A stretch of DNA of 34,720 nucleotides. Source: an uncultured Clostridium sp. GTDB taxonomy: Bacteria; Bacillota; Clostridia; TANB77; CAG-508. Numbering within the stretch: the stretch's first letter is position 1; every line of letters begins with the position of its first letter. Under the pieces are notes generated by a model. It was given only the letters and a program-made list of their open reading frames with translations. It was not told where the DNA came from and ran no database searches. The stretch spans positions 1-34,720 of the forward strand of contig CAMOBD010000012.1 in NCBI GenBank assembly GCA_946578345.1, in the 5' to 3' direction. This document shows positions 1 to 7,390 of this stretch, piece after piece. The position numbers and the translations under genes are program-made.

Positions 1-305
1 ATCTTTTCTGTATATCCTGCTTCATAACCACAATCAAATGTTAAATATACATATGGCTTTTCACTATTTCCCATACTTATCCCATCATACTTATCTATAA
101 TTTGCTTATTTTCACTGCCCAAATCTGGTTGTTCATGGTTATCACCTCTTTTTATTCCCCACTCTATCTTTTTGTTGCTAACAACATCAGTAGAACTTGT
201 TTCCATTGTTTCTTGCTGATTCAAATTAACCACAGAAACTGTAAACACACATGTAAGTAGTATTGTAAGGCATGTGGTTATCCTTTTTATATCTTTATTT
301 TTCAT
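1..305 (-). CDS. pdaA: Delta-lactam-biosynthetic de-N-acetylase-like polysaccharide deacetylase (PdaA type), N-terminal part only
   Basis: This reading frame enters from the window edge, so only about the first 101 residues are present. It starts at ATG 305 behind an excellent AGGAGG site. The N-terminus is basic and followed by a hydrophobic stretch (about residues 8-26), which fits a signal peptide or membrane anchor. Then come WGIKRGDNHEQP and YVYLTFDCGYEAGYT (about residues 49-98). The second is the NodB-domain opening motif TFDxGYExGYT seen in Bacillus PdaA. PdaA removes the acetyl group from N-acetylmuramic acid in peptidoglycan so that muramic delta-lactam can form in the spore cortex, and the gene is normally expressed in the forespore. 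The catalytic His residues would lie outside the window. Other polysaccharide deacetylases are possible, but the pre-domain signature favours PdaA. Confidence 0.85.
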   Translation of the reverse strand, partial: MKNKDIKRITTCLTILLTCVFTVSVVNLNQQETMETSSTDVVSNKKIEWGIKRGDNHEQPDLGSENKQIIDKYDGISMGNSEKPYVYLTFDCGYEAGYTEK

Positions 306-485
306 GTACTCCTCCTAAATTACATTGTTTATTTAAGTTTATGCTATCAATTTTTTATTTAATACTAATACATGAAAAAATTTTTTTGACCTTTGAGTCA
401 GTTTTTACAATTTATTTTTTTATTATTCCACAATATTTTTAGTATATTTTTCGACAATTAAATTAAATTTTCTAAAAAAAATATA

Positions 486-514
486 TTGACAAGTCAAAAT
501 TTTTAGATTATATT
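486..514 (+). promoter_or_regulatory. SigA-type promoter of the LytTR regulator-kinase operon
   Basis: TTGACA at 486-491, a 17-base spacer and TATATT at 509-514 give a near-consensus vegetative promoter about 80 bases ahead of the regulator start. Upstream, 305-485 is AT-rich with no gene. It holds a small inverted repeat TGAC-N6-GTCA at 387-400 and three ACAAT words at 407, 430 and 454, which could be regulator sites but are not a convincing LytTR box. The promoter and about 40 bases of its leader are copied at 2719 ahead of the second kinase. Confidence 0.75.
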
Positions 515-591
515 ATTGTTTGGCTGGAAAAAATTGTATTTATGTCGAATTTTTGTTTAGAATTTTTATTTTATTATTTGGAGGTTGTAAA

Positions 592-1344
592 ATGTTGAAT
601 TTCGTATTATGTGATGATAATCCAAGTGCTATTGAAAAATTATCTAAAATGTTAAATTCTATTATTATTTCTAACAATTTAAGTGGTCAAATAACTTTTT
701 CTACAAATAACCCTAATGAATTATTAAATTACGTAAAAAACAATCCCACTCATGTGTTACTTTTAGATATTGAACTAAAATCATCTATGACAGGTATAGA
801 GATTGCTAATAAGATACGAGAAGTTGATAAAAATATATACATAATTTTCATTACAGGATATTTTGAATTTGGCATGCTTGCATATAAATGTAAAACTTTT
901 GATTTTCTTCAAAAGCCTTTAACTAGAGAACGATTTGAAGAAACAATCCTTAGATTATATTCAGATATACTAGGAAATAAAAATAGATACATTCGACTTG
1001 ATAATGATAAAACTATTATTAAAGAAGATAGTATAAGATTTATTAAAAAAGATGGAATGAAGGTAATATTTCACACTGATACTAGGGATTATGAAACCTA
1101 TAGTTCTTTTAGTAAAATATCTGATATGTTACCTTATAATTTTGTCAGATGTCATAAGTCTTATATAGTTAATATGGACAAAATAACTGATATTGATATG
1201 GTCGATAACTCTATTACTTTTACAAAGAATGATAAGTGTTATATCGGCCCTAAATATAAAAATAAATTTATGGAGGTTTTCAAAAATGAATACTTTACAA
1301 ATGATATGGTCAGCATTGACTGTGCCAAACGAATTGCTAATTAA
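592..1344 (+). CDS. LytTR-family response regulator, AgrA-like
   Basis: This is a 250-aa two-component regulator. The receiver domain (about 1-125) carries the acidic pair D8/D9, the phospho-acceptor D59 (in LLLDIE), T88 and K108. A LytTR DNA-binding domain follows (about 138-245), with the hallmark FVRCHKSYIVNMDKI. The start is the ATG at 592, behind TTTGGAGG; an upstream in-frame ATG at 520 has no ribosome site and would add a non-homologous leader. Its last 59 bases overlap the start of the first kinase, so the two are translationally linked. By family knowledge it is phosphorylated by AgrC-type kinases that sense a cyclic peptide and it activates peptide-signal and effector genes. It is the only regulator for two kinases here. 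Confidence 0.9.
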   Translation: MLNFVLCDDNPSAIEKLSKMLNSIIISNNLSGQITFSTNNPNELLNYVKNNPTHVLLLDIELKSSMTGIEIANKIREVDKNIYIIFITGYFEFGMLAYKCKTFDFLQKPLTRERFEETILRLYSDILGNKNRYIRLDNDKTIIKEDSIRFIKKDGMKVIFHTDTRDYETYSSFSKISDMLPYNFVRCHKSYIVNMDKITDIDMVDNSITFTKNDKCYIGPKYKNKFMEVFKNEYFTNDMVSIDCAKRIAN

Positions 1345-2635
1345 ATTTATAGCTATACCATTAACTTTTCTTGATATTTTCGTTTGTATGTTATATTTTT
1401 CAAGTATTTTGAATATAACCACTACTAAGAAACGCAAAATATTATACGTTTTAATTTATGGTATAGTAGCCAATATTATTACTTTTGTAGTTCCTACATC
1501 ATATTCAATATATGTTAATTTAATAGTTTGGCCTATTATGGTTTTCTTTATACTAAAGACAACTGTACTAAAGAGTATATTATCTGAAATTATTACTATG
1601 GTTACAACTTCAATATTAGATTTTATTTTTGCCAATATTTTATTAGTATTTGGTATAACGTCTGATATGATAGTATCTGTCCCAATTTATAGGTTAGTAG
1701 TAGTCTTAAGTATATACTTAATAATTTTTTTACTCTCTAAACTAATTAGAGCTTTTAAAATTAATATTAAAATTTTTGATACCATGGATAATAAAAATAA
1801 AATTTTATTAATAGCAAACTGTTTATTAATCATATTAGTACTTGCAATGCAATTTTACTTAGTAACTTTTTACAGTAGTAATATGCCATTGTTCATCACT
1901 ATCATTAATATAATTGGCTTGATTGCATATTTTTCTGTAAGCATTTATAGCATAATTAATAACTCAAAGCTTGCATATACGACCAGAGAACTTGAGAATT
2001 CTCAGCATACCTTACACACTACCAAAATATTACACGACCAAGTTAGGTCTTTCAAACATGATTTTGATAATATTGTAAATAGTATCGGTGGCTATGTAGT
2101 TAACGAAGATATGACTGGTTTAAAAAGATACTATAAACAACTTTTGGAAGAATGTAACAAAACAAATAATTTGTATGCATTATCTCCAGAAGTCATCAAT
2201 CATCCTGCTATTTATCATATGCTAGCGACTAAATATTATGAAGCAGACCAAGAAAATGTTCAAATAAACCTAAACGTATTTTTAGATTTAAATGAAATTG
2301 AAAATCGTATGAAAATTTATGACTTCACTAGAATCCTTGGCATTTTACTAGACAACGCAATTGAAGCATCAAAGGAATGTGATAAAAAAATTATTAATGT
2401 TACATTTAGAAAAGATATCAGCAGTAACATGATTTCAGTAATCATTCAAAATACTTATACTAATAAGGATGTTGATACAGAAACAATTTTCCAGAAAGGT
2501 GAAAGTTCTAAAGAAAATCACAGTGGTCTTGGATTATGGAAAGTTAGAGAAATTCTTATGCATAATAATAATCTAAATTTATTTACTACAAAAGATAATG
2601 AATTTTTTACGCAACAATTTGAAATATACAAATAA
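1286..2635 (+). CDS. AgrC-like sensor histidine kinase (GHKL), copy 1
   Basis: This is a 449-aa membrane kinase. Several hydrophobic segments (about residues 18-225) form a polytopic sensor like that of AgrC. The H-box is FKHDFDNIVN (H258), the N-box LLDNAIEAS (N357) and the G-box HSGLGLWKVREIL. The start at ATG 1286 is set by GGAGG at 1272-1276 and by exact agreement with the start of copy 2; the open frame upstream to 1193 lies inside the regulator gene. It presumably binds the cyclic peptide made by AgrB/AgrD (4304-5142) and phosphorylates the regulator encoded just upstream. A terminator follows at 2645-2680. By hand alignment it is about 85% identical to copy 2 over the full length without gaps. 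Confidence 0.9.
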   Translation: MNTLQMIWSALTVPNELLIKFIAIPLTFLDIFVCMLYFSSILNITTTKKRKILYVLIYGIVANIITFVVPTSYSIYVNLIVWPIMVFFILKTTVLKSILSEIITMVTTSILDFIFANILLVFGITSDMIVSVPIYRLVVVLSIYLIIFLLSKLIRAFKINIKIFDTMDNKNKILLIANCLLIILVLAMQFYLVTFYSSNMPLFITIINIIGLIAYFSVSIYSIINNSKLAYTTRELENSQHTLHTTKILHDQVRSFKHDFDNIVNSIGGYVVNEDMTGLKRYYKQLLEECNKTNNLYALSPEVINHPAIYHMLATKYYEADQENVQINLNVFLDLNEIENRMKIYDFTRILGILLDNAIEASKECDKKIINVTFRKDISSNMISVIIQNTYTNKDVDTETIFQKGESSKENHSGLGLWKVREILMHNNNLNLFTTKDNEFFTQQFEIYK

Positions 2636-2644
2636 TATTTATCT

Positions 2645-2680
2645 AAATCTCCTTCCTTAAGTAGGAGATTTATTATTCTT
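2645..2680 (+). terminator. Intrinsic terminator after kinase copy 1
   Basis: AAATCTCCT (2645-2653) and AGGAGATTT (2663-2671) form a perfect 9-bp stem, followed by the T-rich tail ATTATTCTT. It ends the regulator-kinase 1 transcript and isolates kinase 2, which has its own promoter. Confidence 0.7.
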
Positions 2681-2718
2681 CATGAGCTCAAAAATAAACT
2701 TTACTCTAAATTTTTATA

Positions 2719-2747
2719 TTGACAAGCTAATTTTTTTAGATTATATT
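2719..2747 (+). promoter_or_regulatory. Duplicated SigA-type promoter of kinase copy 2
   Basis: TTGACA at 2719-2724, a 17-base spacer and TATATT at 2742-2747. The spacer and the following leader (through TTGTTTGG and ATTGTATTTAT) closely match the promoter at 486-514, so the promoter was duplicated together with the kinase. The rest of the leader (about 2785-2850) has no counterpart of the regulator gene. Confidence 0.75.
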
Positions 2748-2861
2748 ATTAATTGTTTGGAAAATATTGTATTTATTGTTAAATTTTATCTCAATTTTTG
2801 ACGTGATAAATATTTAAATTAATACTAATTTAACAAGAAAAATTTTTTATGGAGGTTTTCA

Positions 2862-4211
2862 ATGAATACTTTGCAAATAATATGGTCAACATTGACTGTT
2901 CCAAATGAATTGTTAATTAAGTTCATAGCTATACCATTGACTTTTCTTGATATTTTTGTTTGCATGTTATATTTTTCAAGTATTTTAAATATAAATATCA
3001 CTAAGAAACGTAAAATATTATATGTTCTTATTTATGGTATAGTAGCCAATATCATTACTTTTATAACTCCAACTTCATATTCAGTATATGTTAATTTAGT
3101 CGTTTGGCCTATTATGGTTTTTTTTATATTAAAAACATCTTTACTAAAAAGTATATTGTCAGAAGTTATCACTATGGTAACAACTTCAATATTAGATTTT
3201 ATTTTTGCAAATATTTTATTAACATTTGGAATTACTTCAGATATGATAGTTCATATTCCTATTTATAGATTAATAGTAGTGTTAGGTATTTACTTAATAA
3301 TATATTTACTTTCAAGATTAATCCAAATATTCAAAATTAATATAAATATCTTCGAAAGTATGAGCCTAAAAAATAAAATTTTATTAATCGCGAACTGTTC
3401 ATTAATTATATTAGTACTTGCAATGCAATTTTATTTAGTAACTTTTTATAGTAACAATATGCCATTATTTATTACCATTATTAATATAATTGGTTTAATT
3501 GCATATTTCTCTGTAAGTATCTATAGTATAATTAATAATTCAAAACTTGACTATACCATTAGGGAATTAGAAAATACGCAAAGTGAACTTCATACTTTCA
3601 AAATTTTGCATGAACAAGTTAAATCTTTTAAACACGACTTTAGTAATATGGTAAATTGCATTGGTGGATATATTGTTAATGAAGACATCTCTGGGCTAAA
3701 AAGATATTACAACGAGCTTTTAGAAGAGTGCAATAAAACAAACAATTTATATGCTTTATCGCCTGAAGTTATTAATCATCCTGCTATCTATAATTTACTT
3801 GCAACCAAATATTATGAGGCTGACAAAAAAGATGTACAAGTAAATTTACATGTTATCTTAGATTTAAATGAAATAGAAAAATTTATGAAAATATATGATT
3901 TCACAAGAATTCTTGGGATTTTATTAGATAATGCAATTGAAGCAGCAGAAGTATGCGATAAAAAAATAATAAATGTAACATTTAGAAAAGATTTAATTAA
4001 TGACATGATTTTAGTAATAATCCAAAACACCTATATGAATAAAGATGTAGATACTGAAATAATATTCCAAAAGGGAGAAAGCTCTAAAGAAAACCATAGT
4101 GGCCTTGGATTATGGAAAGTTAGAGAAATTCTTATGCATTATAACAATTTAAATCTATTTACTACAAAAAATAATAAATTCTTTACACAGCAGTTTGAAA
4201 TATATAAATAG
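2862..4211 (+). CDS. AgrC-like sensor histidine kinase (GHKL), copy 2 without its own regulator
   Basis: This is a 449-aa paralogue of the preceding kinase. It has the same polytopic N-terminal sensor, H258 in FKHDFSNMVN, N357 in LLDNAIEAA and the HSGLGLWKVREIL G-box. The start ATG 2862 follows TATGGAGGTTTTCA, the same site that precedes copy 1, where it lies inside the 3' end of the regulator gene. I count about 66 differences in 449 residues. They are scattered and leave all catalytic motifs and most sensor residues intact, so both copies look functional. No regulator lies with it; the likely partner is the LytTR regulator at 592-1344. It ends at a bidirectional terminator facing the agrBD genes. 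Confidence 0.9.
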   Translation: MNTLQIIWSTLTVPNELLIKFIAIPLTFLDIFVCMLYFSSILNINITKKRKILYVLIYGIVANIITFITPTSYSVYVNLVVWPIMVFFILKTSLLKSILSEVITMVTTSILDFIFANILLTFGITSDMIVHIPIYRLIVVLGIYLIIYLLSRLIQIFKININIFESMSLKNKILLIANCSLIILVLAMQFYLVTFYSNNMPLFITIINIIGLIAYFSVSIYSIINNSKLDYTIRELENTQSELHTFKILHEQVKSFKHDFSNMVNCIGGYIVNEDISGLKRYYNELLEECNKTNNLYALSPEVINHPAIYNLLATKYYEADKKDVQVNLHVILDLNEIEKFMKIYDFTRILGILLDNAIEAAEVCDKKIINVTFRKDLINDMILVIIQNTYMNKDVDTEIIFQKGESSKENHSGLGLWKVREILMHYNNLNLFTTKNNKFFTQQFEIYK

Positions 4212-4220
4212 TTTTTCCAG

Positions 4221-4254
4221 CCAAAAAATAGTCTCGTTTGAGGCTATTTTTTGG
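4221..4254. terminator. Bidirectional terminator between kinase 2 and agrD
   Basis: CCAAAAAATAG (4221-4231) pairs with CTATTTTTTGG (4244-4254), and inside it CTC pairs with GAG around a GTTT loop. The A-tract and T-tract make it usable from both strands, which suits two convergent transcripts. Confidence 0.85.
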
Positions 4255-4303
4255 TTTGTCGAATTTTTATTTTATTTTTTTGGAAATAATTGTTATTTAC
4301 TTG

Positions 4304-4426
4304 TTATTTATCTTTTTTAATTAAAGATGCTGGCATTTTTGGTTGGTGAAATGCACTACATACAAAACATGCTGTGTTTGTTGATTTTGCATATTTTTCT
4401 GCCATTTTAGCTAAAGTTTTTAACAT
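4304..4426 (-). CDS. agrD: AgrD-like autoinducing peptide precursor, 40 aa
   Basis: This small gene directly follows agrB on the same strand (71 bases after its stop) with a GGGGGGAAGAAAAT site before ATG 4426. The product has the usual three parts: an amphipathic leader (MLKTLAKMAEKYAKSTNTA), a central peptide with cysteines at 20 and 23 (ACFVCSAFH), and the C-terminal recognition tail QPKMPASL plus lysines. The HQPKxP and MPxSL signatures are typical of clostridial AgrD proteins. AgrB would cleave before the tail and form a thiolactone from a cysteine to the new C-terminus. The two cysteines make the ring uncertain: C23 to H27 would give a five-residue ring, C20 a larger one. Confidence 0.85.
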   Translation of the reverse strand: MLKTLAKMAEKYAKSTNTACFVCSAFHQPKMPASLIKKDK

Positions 4427-4497
4427 ATTTTCTTCCCCCCATTTGTTTGTTTTTATATAATAAAACATTGCCGGCTAATGTTTATTACCTAAATTTT

Positions 4498-5142
4498 TTA
4501 TGCATTATTTTCTTGTATTGCACTATTCTCTAATTCTTCTGCATAGACTTCATATCCATATTTATTCTTTGTAATCTTATATGCTAATCTAGTTATTGAT
4601 AATGACTGTAATATTGTTCCTATTATCAATATATTTGATAGTACTCTATCTGGTACAAACACTGCTGCAATTAGTGTTAATGATAAAGTAATATATGATA
4701 ATATTTTTTTCTTTCTTCTTTCATGTTTGCTTATAATAGGTACATTTTCTGTATCTGCTGGTGCATACATGCTTACCATAAGCATTCCGAATATAAATGT
4801 TAAGCCTATTAATATATATTTTTGTATATTATCCAGATATAGTAAATTGCTTATTATTATATTTCCATAATAGAACAAAACTGTTCCAACTATGCAACCA
4901 AGATGTGTTTTTAAGTGAAATCCACCTGACATTGCTCTATATGGTAGCATTGCGAAATATGCAAATAGCATATACCATCCAACGCCAAATAGAAATCCTA
5001 CTCCAAACAATATGAACATTTTAGGTATTTCTCCTATTATCATCTGCAATCCATAAGTTATTATTTCTGCTTGTTCATCGTCTATTTCTGGCATTTTCTT
5101 CTTAATTTTTTCTAATATGTAGTTGCATAATTTTTCTATCAA
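4498..5142 (-). CDS. agrB: AgrB-like peptide-processing membrane protease
   Basis: This 214-aa integral membrane protein has about six hydrophobic segments. Its catalytic pair lies in AMSGGFHLKTHLGC: H76 and C83 counted from the start chosen here, almost the same positions as H77/C84 of Staphylococcus aureus AgrB. I chose TTG 5142 because GAGGTGA ends six bases before it and the protein then opens (M)IEKLCNYILEKI like other AgrB proteins. The in-frame GTG at 5151 lies inside that ribosome site. AgrB cleaves the AgrD tail and catalyses ring closure before export. It forms an operon with agrD. A strong hairpin in the leader covers its ribosome binding site. Confidence 0.93.
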   Translation of the reverse strand: MIEKLCNYILEKIKKKMPEIDDEQAEIITYGLQMIIGEIPKMFILFGVGFLFGVGWYMLFAYFAMLPYRAMSGGFHLKTHLGCIVGTVLFYYGNIIISNLLYLDNIQKYILIGLTFIFGMLMVSMYAPADTENVPIISKHERRKKKILSYITLSLTLIAAVFVPDRVLSNILIIGTILQSLSITRLAYKITKNKYGYEVYAEELENSAIQENNA

Positions 5143-5149
5143 TTTGCTC

Positions 5150-5229
5150 ACCTCATTTGAACTGAGATTATAATAATACTTTTTGCGACATATTTTTTAA
5201 TTATTATACAAATGAGGTTTTATATTATA
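5150..5229 (-). promoter_or_regulatory. agrB leader hairpin that hides the ribosome binding site, with -10 box
   Basis: On the minus-strand RNA, ACCTCATTTG (5218-5209) is perfectly complementary to CAAATGAGGT (5159-5150), which contains the agrB Shine-Dalgarno. Directly inside, TATAATAAT (5208-5200) pairs perfectly with ATTATTATA (5177-5169); a 9-base bulge lies on one side and the loop is about 22 bases. A TATAAT box at 5229-5224 would start RNA almost exactly at the first stem base. No good -35 box is visible. The arrangement suggests translational control of AgrB, or else an operator; which one is inference. Confidence 0.6.
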
Positions 5230-5284
5230 TGAAAATTTGCTTTTTTCGTTTCGTATAATATTTTTGTGTTTTTATAAAATTAAC

Positions 5285-5310
5285 ATAAAAAGAAGCTGTT
5301 TCTAGCTTCT
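5285..5310 (-). terminator. Intrinsic terminator of the pseudouridine synthase gene
   Basis: AGAAGCT (5291-5297) and AGCTTCT (5304-5310) form a 7-bp stem with a 6-base loop, followed on the minus strand by CTTTTTATG. The stem overlaps the stop codon at 5309. Confidence 0.65.
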
Positions 5311-5996
5311 ATAATTGTAATCCTTCTAATATTTTCCATGTTCCATTTAATTCTGGTATAGATTTGAACGTCATTTCTTCCTTAGTTATTGGGTGTACAA
5401 TCTTTAAAGTATACGCCCAAAGTGCAATTTGCTTTCCATGTCCTCTGCCACCATACTTTTGGTCACCATATATGCTGTGGTCTCTACTCGAGAGTTGTAC
5501 CCTTATTTGATGATGCCTACCTGTATGTAAATTTATTTTTAAAACTGACAAATTAATCTCTTCATTATATTTCAGCACTTTATAATCAAGTAAAGCATAT
5601 TTTGCATTCTTTGTACCTTCTTTTACAACTTTACTCATATTATTTCTCTCATTTTTTAGTAGAAAATCTTCTAAGCATCCGCTTCTCTTCTTCCATCTTT
5701 CCATTCACAACTACTAAATATGTCTTTTGAAATACCTTTTCTCTAACTTGCTCACTTAATCTTGCTGCTGCTTTAGATGTTTTAGCAAACACCATAACTC
5801 CACCAACTGGTCTGTCTAATCTATGTATTAAGCCTAAATACACATTTCCAGTTTTATTATATTTCTCCTTTAAATAATCTTTTATTATTGTAAGCATGTC
5901 TATATCACCAGTTTTATCTCCCTGTGATGGAATGTTTACTGGCTTTTCTACTACTATTATGTGATTGTCTTCAAATATTACTTTTAATTTCTGCAT
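5309..5996 (-). pseudogene. RluA/RluD-family pseudouridine synthase, split by a one-base frameshift
   Basis: Two overlapping frames form one enzyme. The first (5996-5649) has the N-terminal half: IIVVEKPVNIPSQGD and the catalytic signature HRLDRPVGGVMVFAKT, where the Asp of HRLD attacks uridine. The second (5704-5309) carries the C-terminal half: KYALLDYKVL, LHTGRHHQIRVQL and YGDQKYGG. The span is 688 bases, 3n+1, so one extra base fits. The frames must switch inside the purine run at about 5681-5694 (GAAGAAGAGAAG on the minus strand), after which the second frame reads SGCLEDFLLKNE as expected. The family isomerises uridines in 23S rRNA or tRNA. The start ATG 5996 has AGGAGAAAGAA. It follows the methyltransferase gene by 14 bases. 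It could be a sequencing error rather than a dead gene. Confidence 0.85.
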
Positions 5997-6010
5997 TTCT
6001 TTCTCCTATT

Positions 6011-6868
6011 CTAACTCTCCCATTTGCCATAAATACCACAAGGCAATACCAACTTCGAATCTCTCATAGGAAGTCCTATTTCTCCATGTGAGAATTTTCC
6101 ATTCTTTTTTATATTTAATCTTAAAATATCTTCTAATACTGTACTAGAAATTCCAGTTGTATATGAATTAATTAAGAAGAATAATGGATTGTCAGACAAT
6201 ACTTTTGTACATAATTCCACTAAGTCAGCTATATTCTCCTCAAATTTCCACACTTCTCCATTTGTTCCTCTTCCATAAGAAGGTGGGTCCATTATTATTG
6301 CATCATATTTGTTTCCTCTTCGAATTTCTCTATTTACAAATTTCACAACATCATCTACTATAAATCTAATAGGTCTTTTTTCTAAACCAGATGATGCCAC
6401 ATTTTCTTTTGCCCATGTTGTCATTCCCTTTGAGCTATCCACATGACATACCGAAGCACCAGCATAGCCACATGCTACAGTTGCTCCTCCTGTATATGCA
6501 AATAAATTTAAAACTTTTATATCTCTTTTTGCATTTTTTATTTTTTCTATCATCCAATCCCAATTAACTGCTTGCTCGGGAAATAAGCCAGTGTGCTTAA
6601 ATCCCATTGGCTTAATATTAAATGTTAGATCTTTATATTTTATCTGCCAATTCTCAGGCATCCTTTTATTATACTTCCAGCCTCCGCCGCCAGATGAACT
6701 TCTATTATATCGTGCATTTGCGCTTTCCCACTTTTTAGGAAAGCTTTTGCTCTTCCAAATTATTTGTGGGTCTGGTCTTATTAGTATAACATCTCCCCAT
6801 CTTTCTAATTTTTCTCCATTTGCCATATCTAGTATTTCGTAATCTTTCCAATTATTTGCTACTTCCAT
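6011..6868 (-). CDS. Class I SAM-dependent methyltransferase, RlmI/RlmK-like (probable rRNA or tRNA cytosine/guanine methylase)
   Basis: This 285-aa enzyme has a SAM-binding Rossmann core: motif I VLNLFAYTGGATVACGYAG (about residues 118-136), an acidic residue in HVDSS, and motif IV MDPPSYGRG (about residue 195). The N-terminal part (IIWKSK, GFKHTGLFPEQ) matches the family that couples an RNA-binding segment to a methylase and acts on 23S rRNA. The exact substrate is not predictable. It lies 14 bases upstream of the pseudouridine synthase frame, so the two RNA-modification genes form a likely operon. The start ATG 6868 is preceded by AGGAAAGGAT. Confidence 0.8.
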   Translation of the reverse strand: MEVANNWKDYEILDMANGEKLERWGDVILIRPDPQIIWKSKSFPKKWESANARYNRSSSGGGGWKYNKRMPENWQIKYKDLTFNIKPMGFKHTGLFPEQAVNWDWMIEKIKNAKRDIKVLNLFAYTGGATVACGYAGASVCHVDSSKGMTTWAKENVASSGLEKRPIRFIVDDVVKFVNREIRRGNKYDAIIMDPPSYGRGTNGEVWKFEENIADLVELCTKVLSDNPLFFLINSYTTGISSTVLEDILRLNIKKNGKFSHGEIGLPMRDSKLVLPCGIYGKWES

Positions 6869-6979
6869 TTTTATATCCTTTCCTAATGGAACAAATGCGC
6901 TCTAGCATCCGTTCATTTTTTAACTAAAATTATATTTAAGTAGGTATATAGTATATTCAATTTATCAACCTAAGTAGAT

Positions 6980-7030
6980 GTGTCCCTTTTGTTTCAAATT
7001 TGAAACAAATGCCCCGTCCCCTTTGTTTCA
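6980..7030. repeat. GTCCC dispersed palindromic repeat, copy 1
   Basis: TGTCCC, then a perfect 22-base palindrome built from TTTGTTTCAAA and TTTGAAACAAA, then GCCCCGTCCCC and a further TTTGTTTCA. The same ~51-base unit recurs at 34670-34720 with four mismatches. Its last three bases give the TGA stop of the 79-aa protein at 7028-7267. It lies 111 bases upstream of the methyltransferase gene. Confidence 0.8.
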
Positions 7031-7267
7031 AATTCTTACTAAAACGTTTACAAAACTAGTTACAAGATAAATATCAATTGCCATAAAGCCTATTGTCGCG
7101 ATTGCAATTGTTGTAATTATTTTATGTCGTAACAACTTGCCTAATGTTTTAGAAAAAATCCCTGCTTTTTGATTATTTCTCCTCCTATTTCTTGTTCTTC
7201 TCCAATCTCTTTTGTTTACTTCTTGTCCAGATTTTAAATTCAAGACGATATCTTTTGCATACTCCAT
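7028..7267 (-). CDS. Small hypothetical membrane protein, 79 aa
   Basis: The protein has an Arg/Lys-rich hydrophilic N-terminal half (RDWRRTRNRRRNNQK) and one C-terminal transmembrane helix (about residues 50-72, IITTIAIATIGFMAIDIYLV). The ATG at 7267 is preceded by GGGGAGGATGCGATT. I do not recognise a family. The topology, basic cytoplasmic head and single helix, is all that can be said. Its stop codon and last bases lie in the GTCCC repeat, so the natural C-terminus may have been changed by insertion of that element. It lies downstream of uvrC on the same strand, separated by another repeat pair. Confidence 0.6.
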   Translation of the reverse strand: MEYAKDIVLNLKSGQEVNKRDWRRTRNRRRNNQKAGIFSKTLGKLLRHKIITTIAIATIGFMAIDIYLVTSFVNVLVRI

Positions 7268-7300
7268 AATCGCATCCTCCCCTTTTCCTTGCTTCGTGGA

Positions 7301-7360
7301 AATTTAGGCCTGTCCCCATTTTCCCACAAATGAGAATTTAGGGCCTGTCCCTATTTTCCC
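7301..7360. repeat. Tandem pair of GTCCC-family units
   Basis: Two near-identical direct units, 7301-7325 and 7335-7360, share AATTTAGG(G)CCTGTCCC and ATTTTCCC, with one base change and one indel. They carry the same CTGTCCC core as the other copies but different flanks. They fill most of the gap between uvrC and the 79-aa gene. Confidence 0.75.
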
Positions 7361-7390
7361 TCTTTCCATTATATGCAAGGGAGGTGAGTT

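Noticed and set aside
395..470. Agr/LytTR operator made of three ACAAT words with 23-24-base spacing
   Set aside because: Known LytTR boxes are paired 9-mers at about 21-22-base period; the words are short in AT-rich DNA and are not repeated at the second promoter or at agrB.
520..591. Upstream ATG giving the LytTR regulator a 24-residue hydrophobic leader
   Set aside because: It has no ribosome site and overlaps the leader that follows the promoter; ATG 592 has TTTGGAGG and starts the receiver domain correctly.
7301..7360. CRISPR-like direct repeats
   Set aside because: Only two units about 34 bases apart with a short spacer, no cas genes and a core shared with dispersed palindromes.
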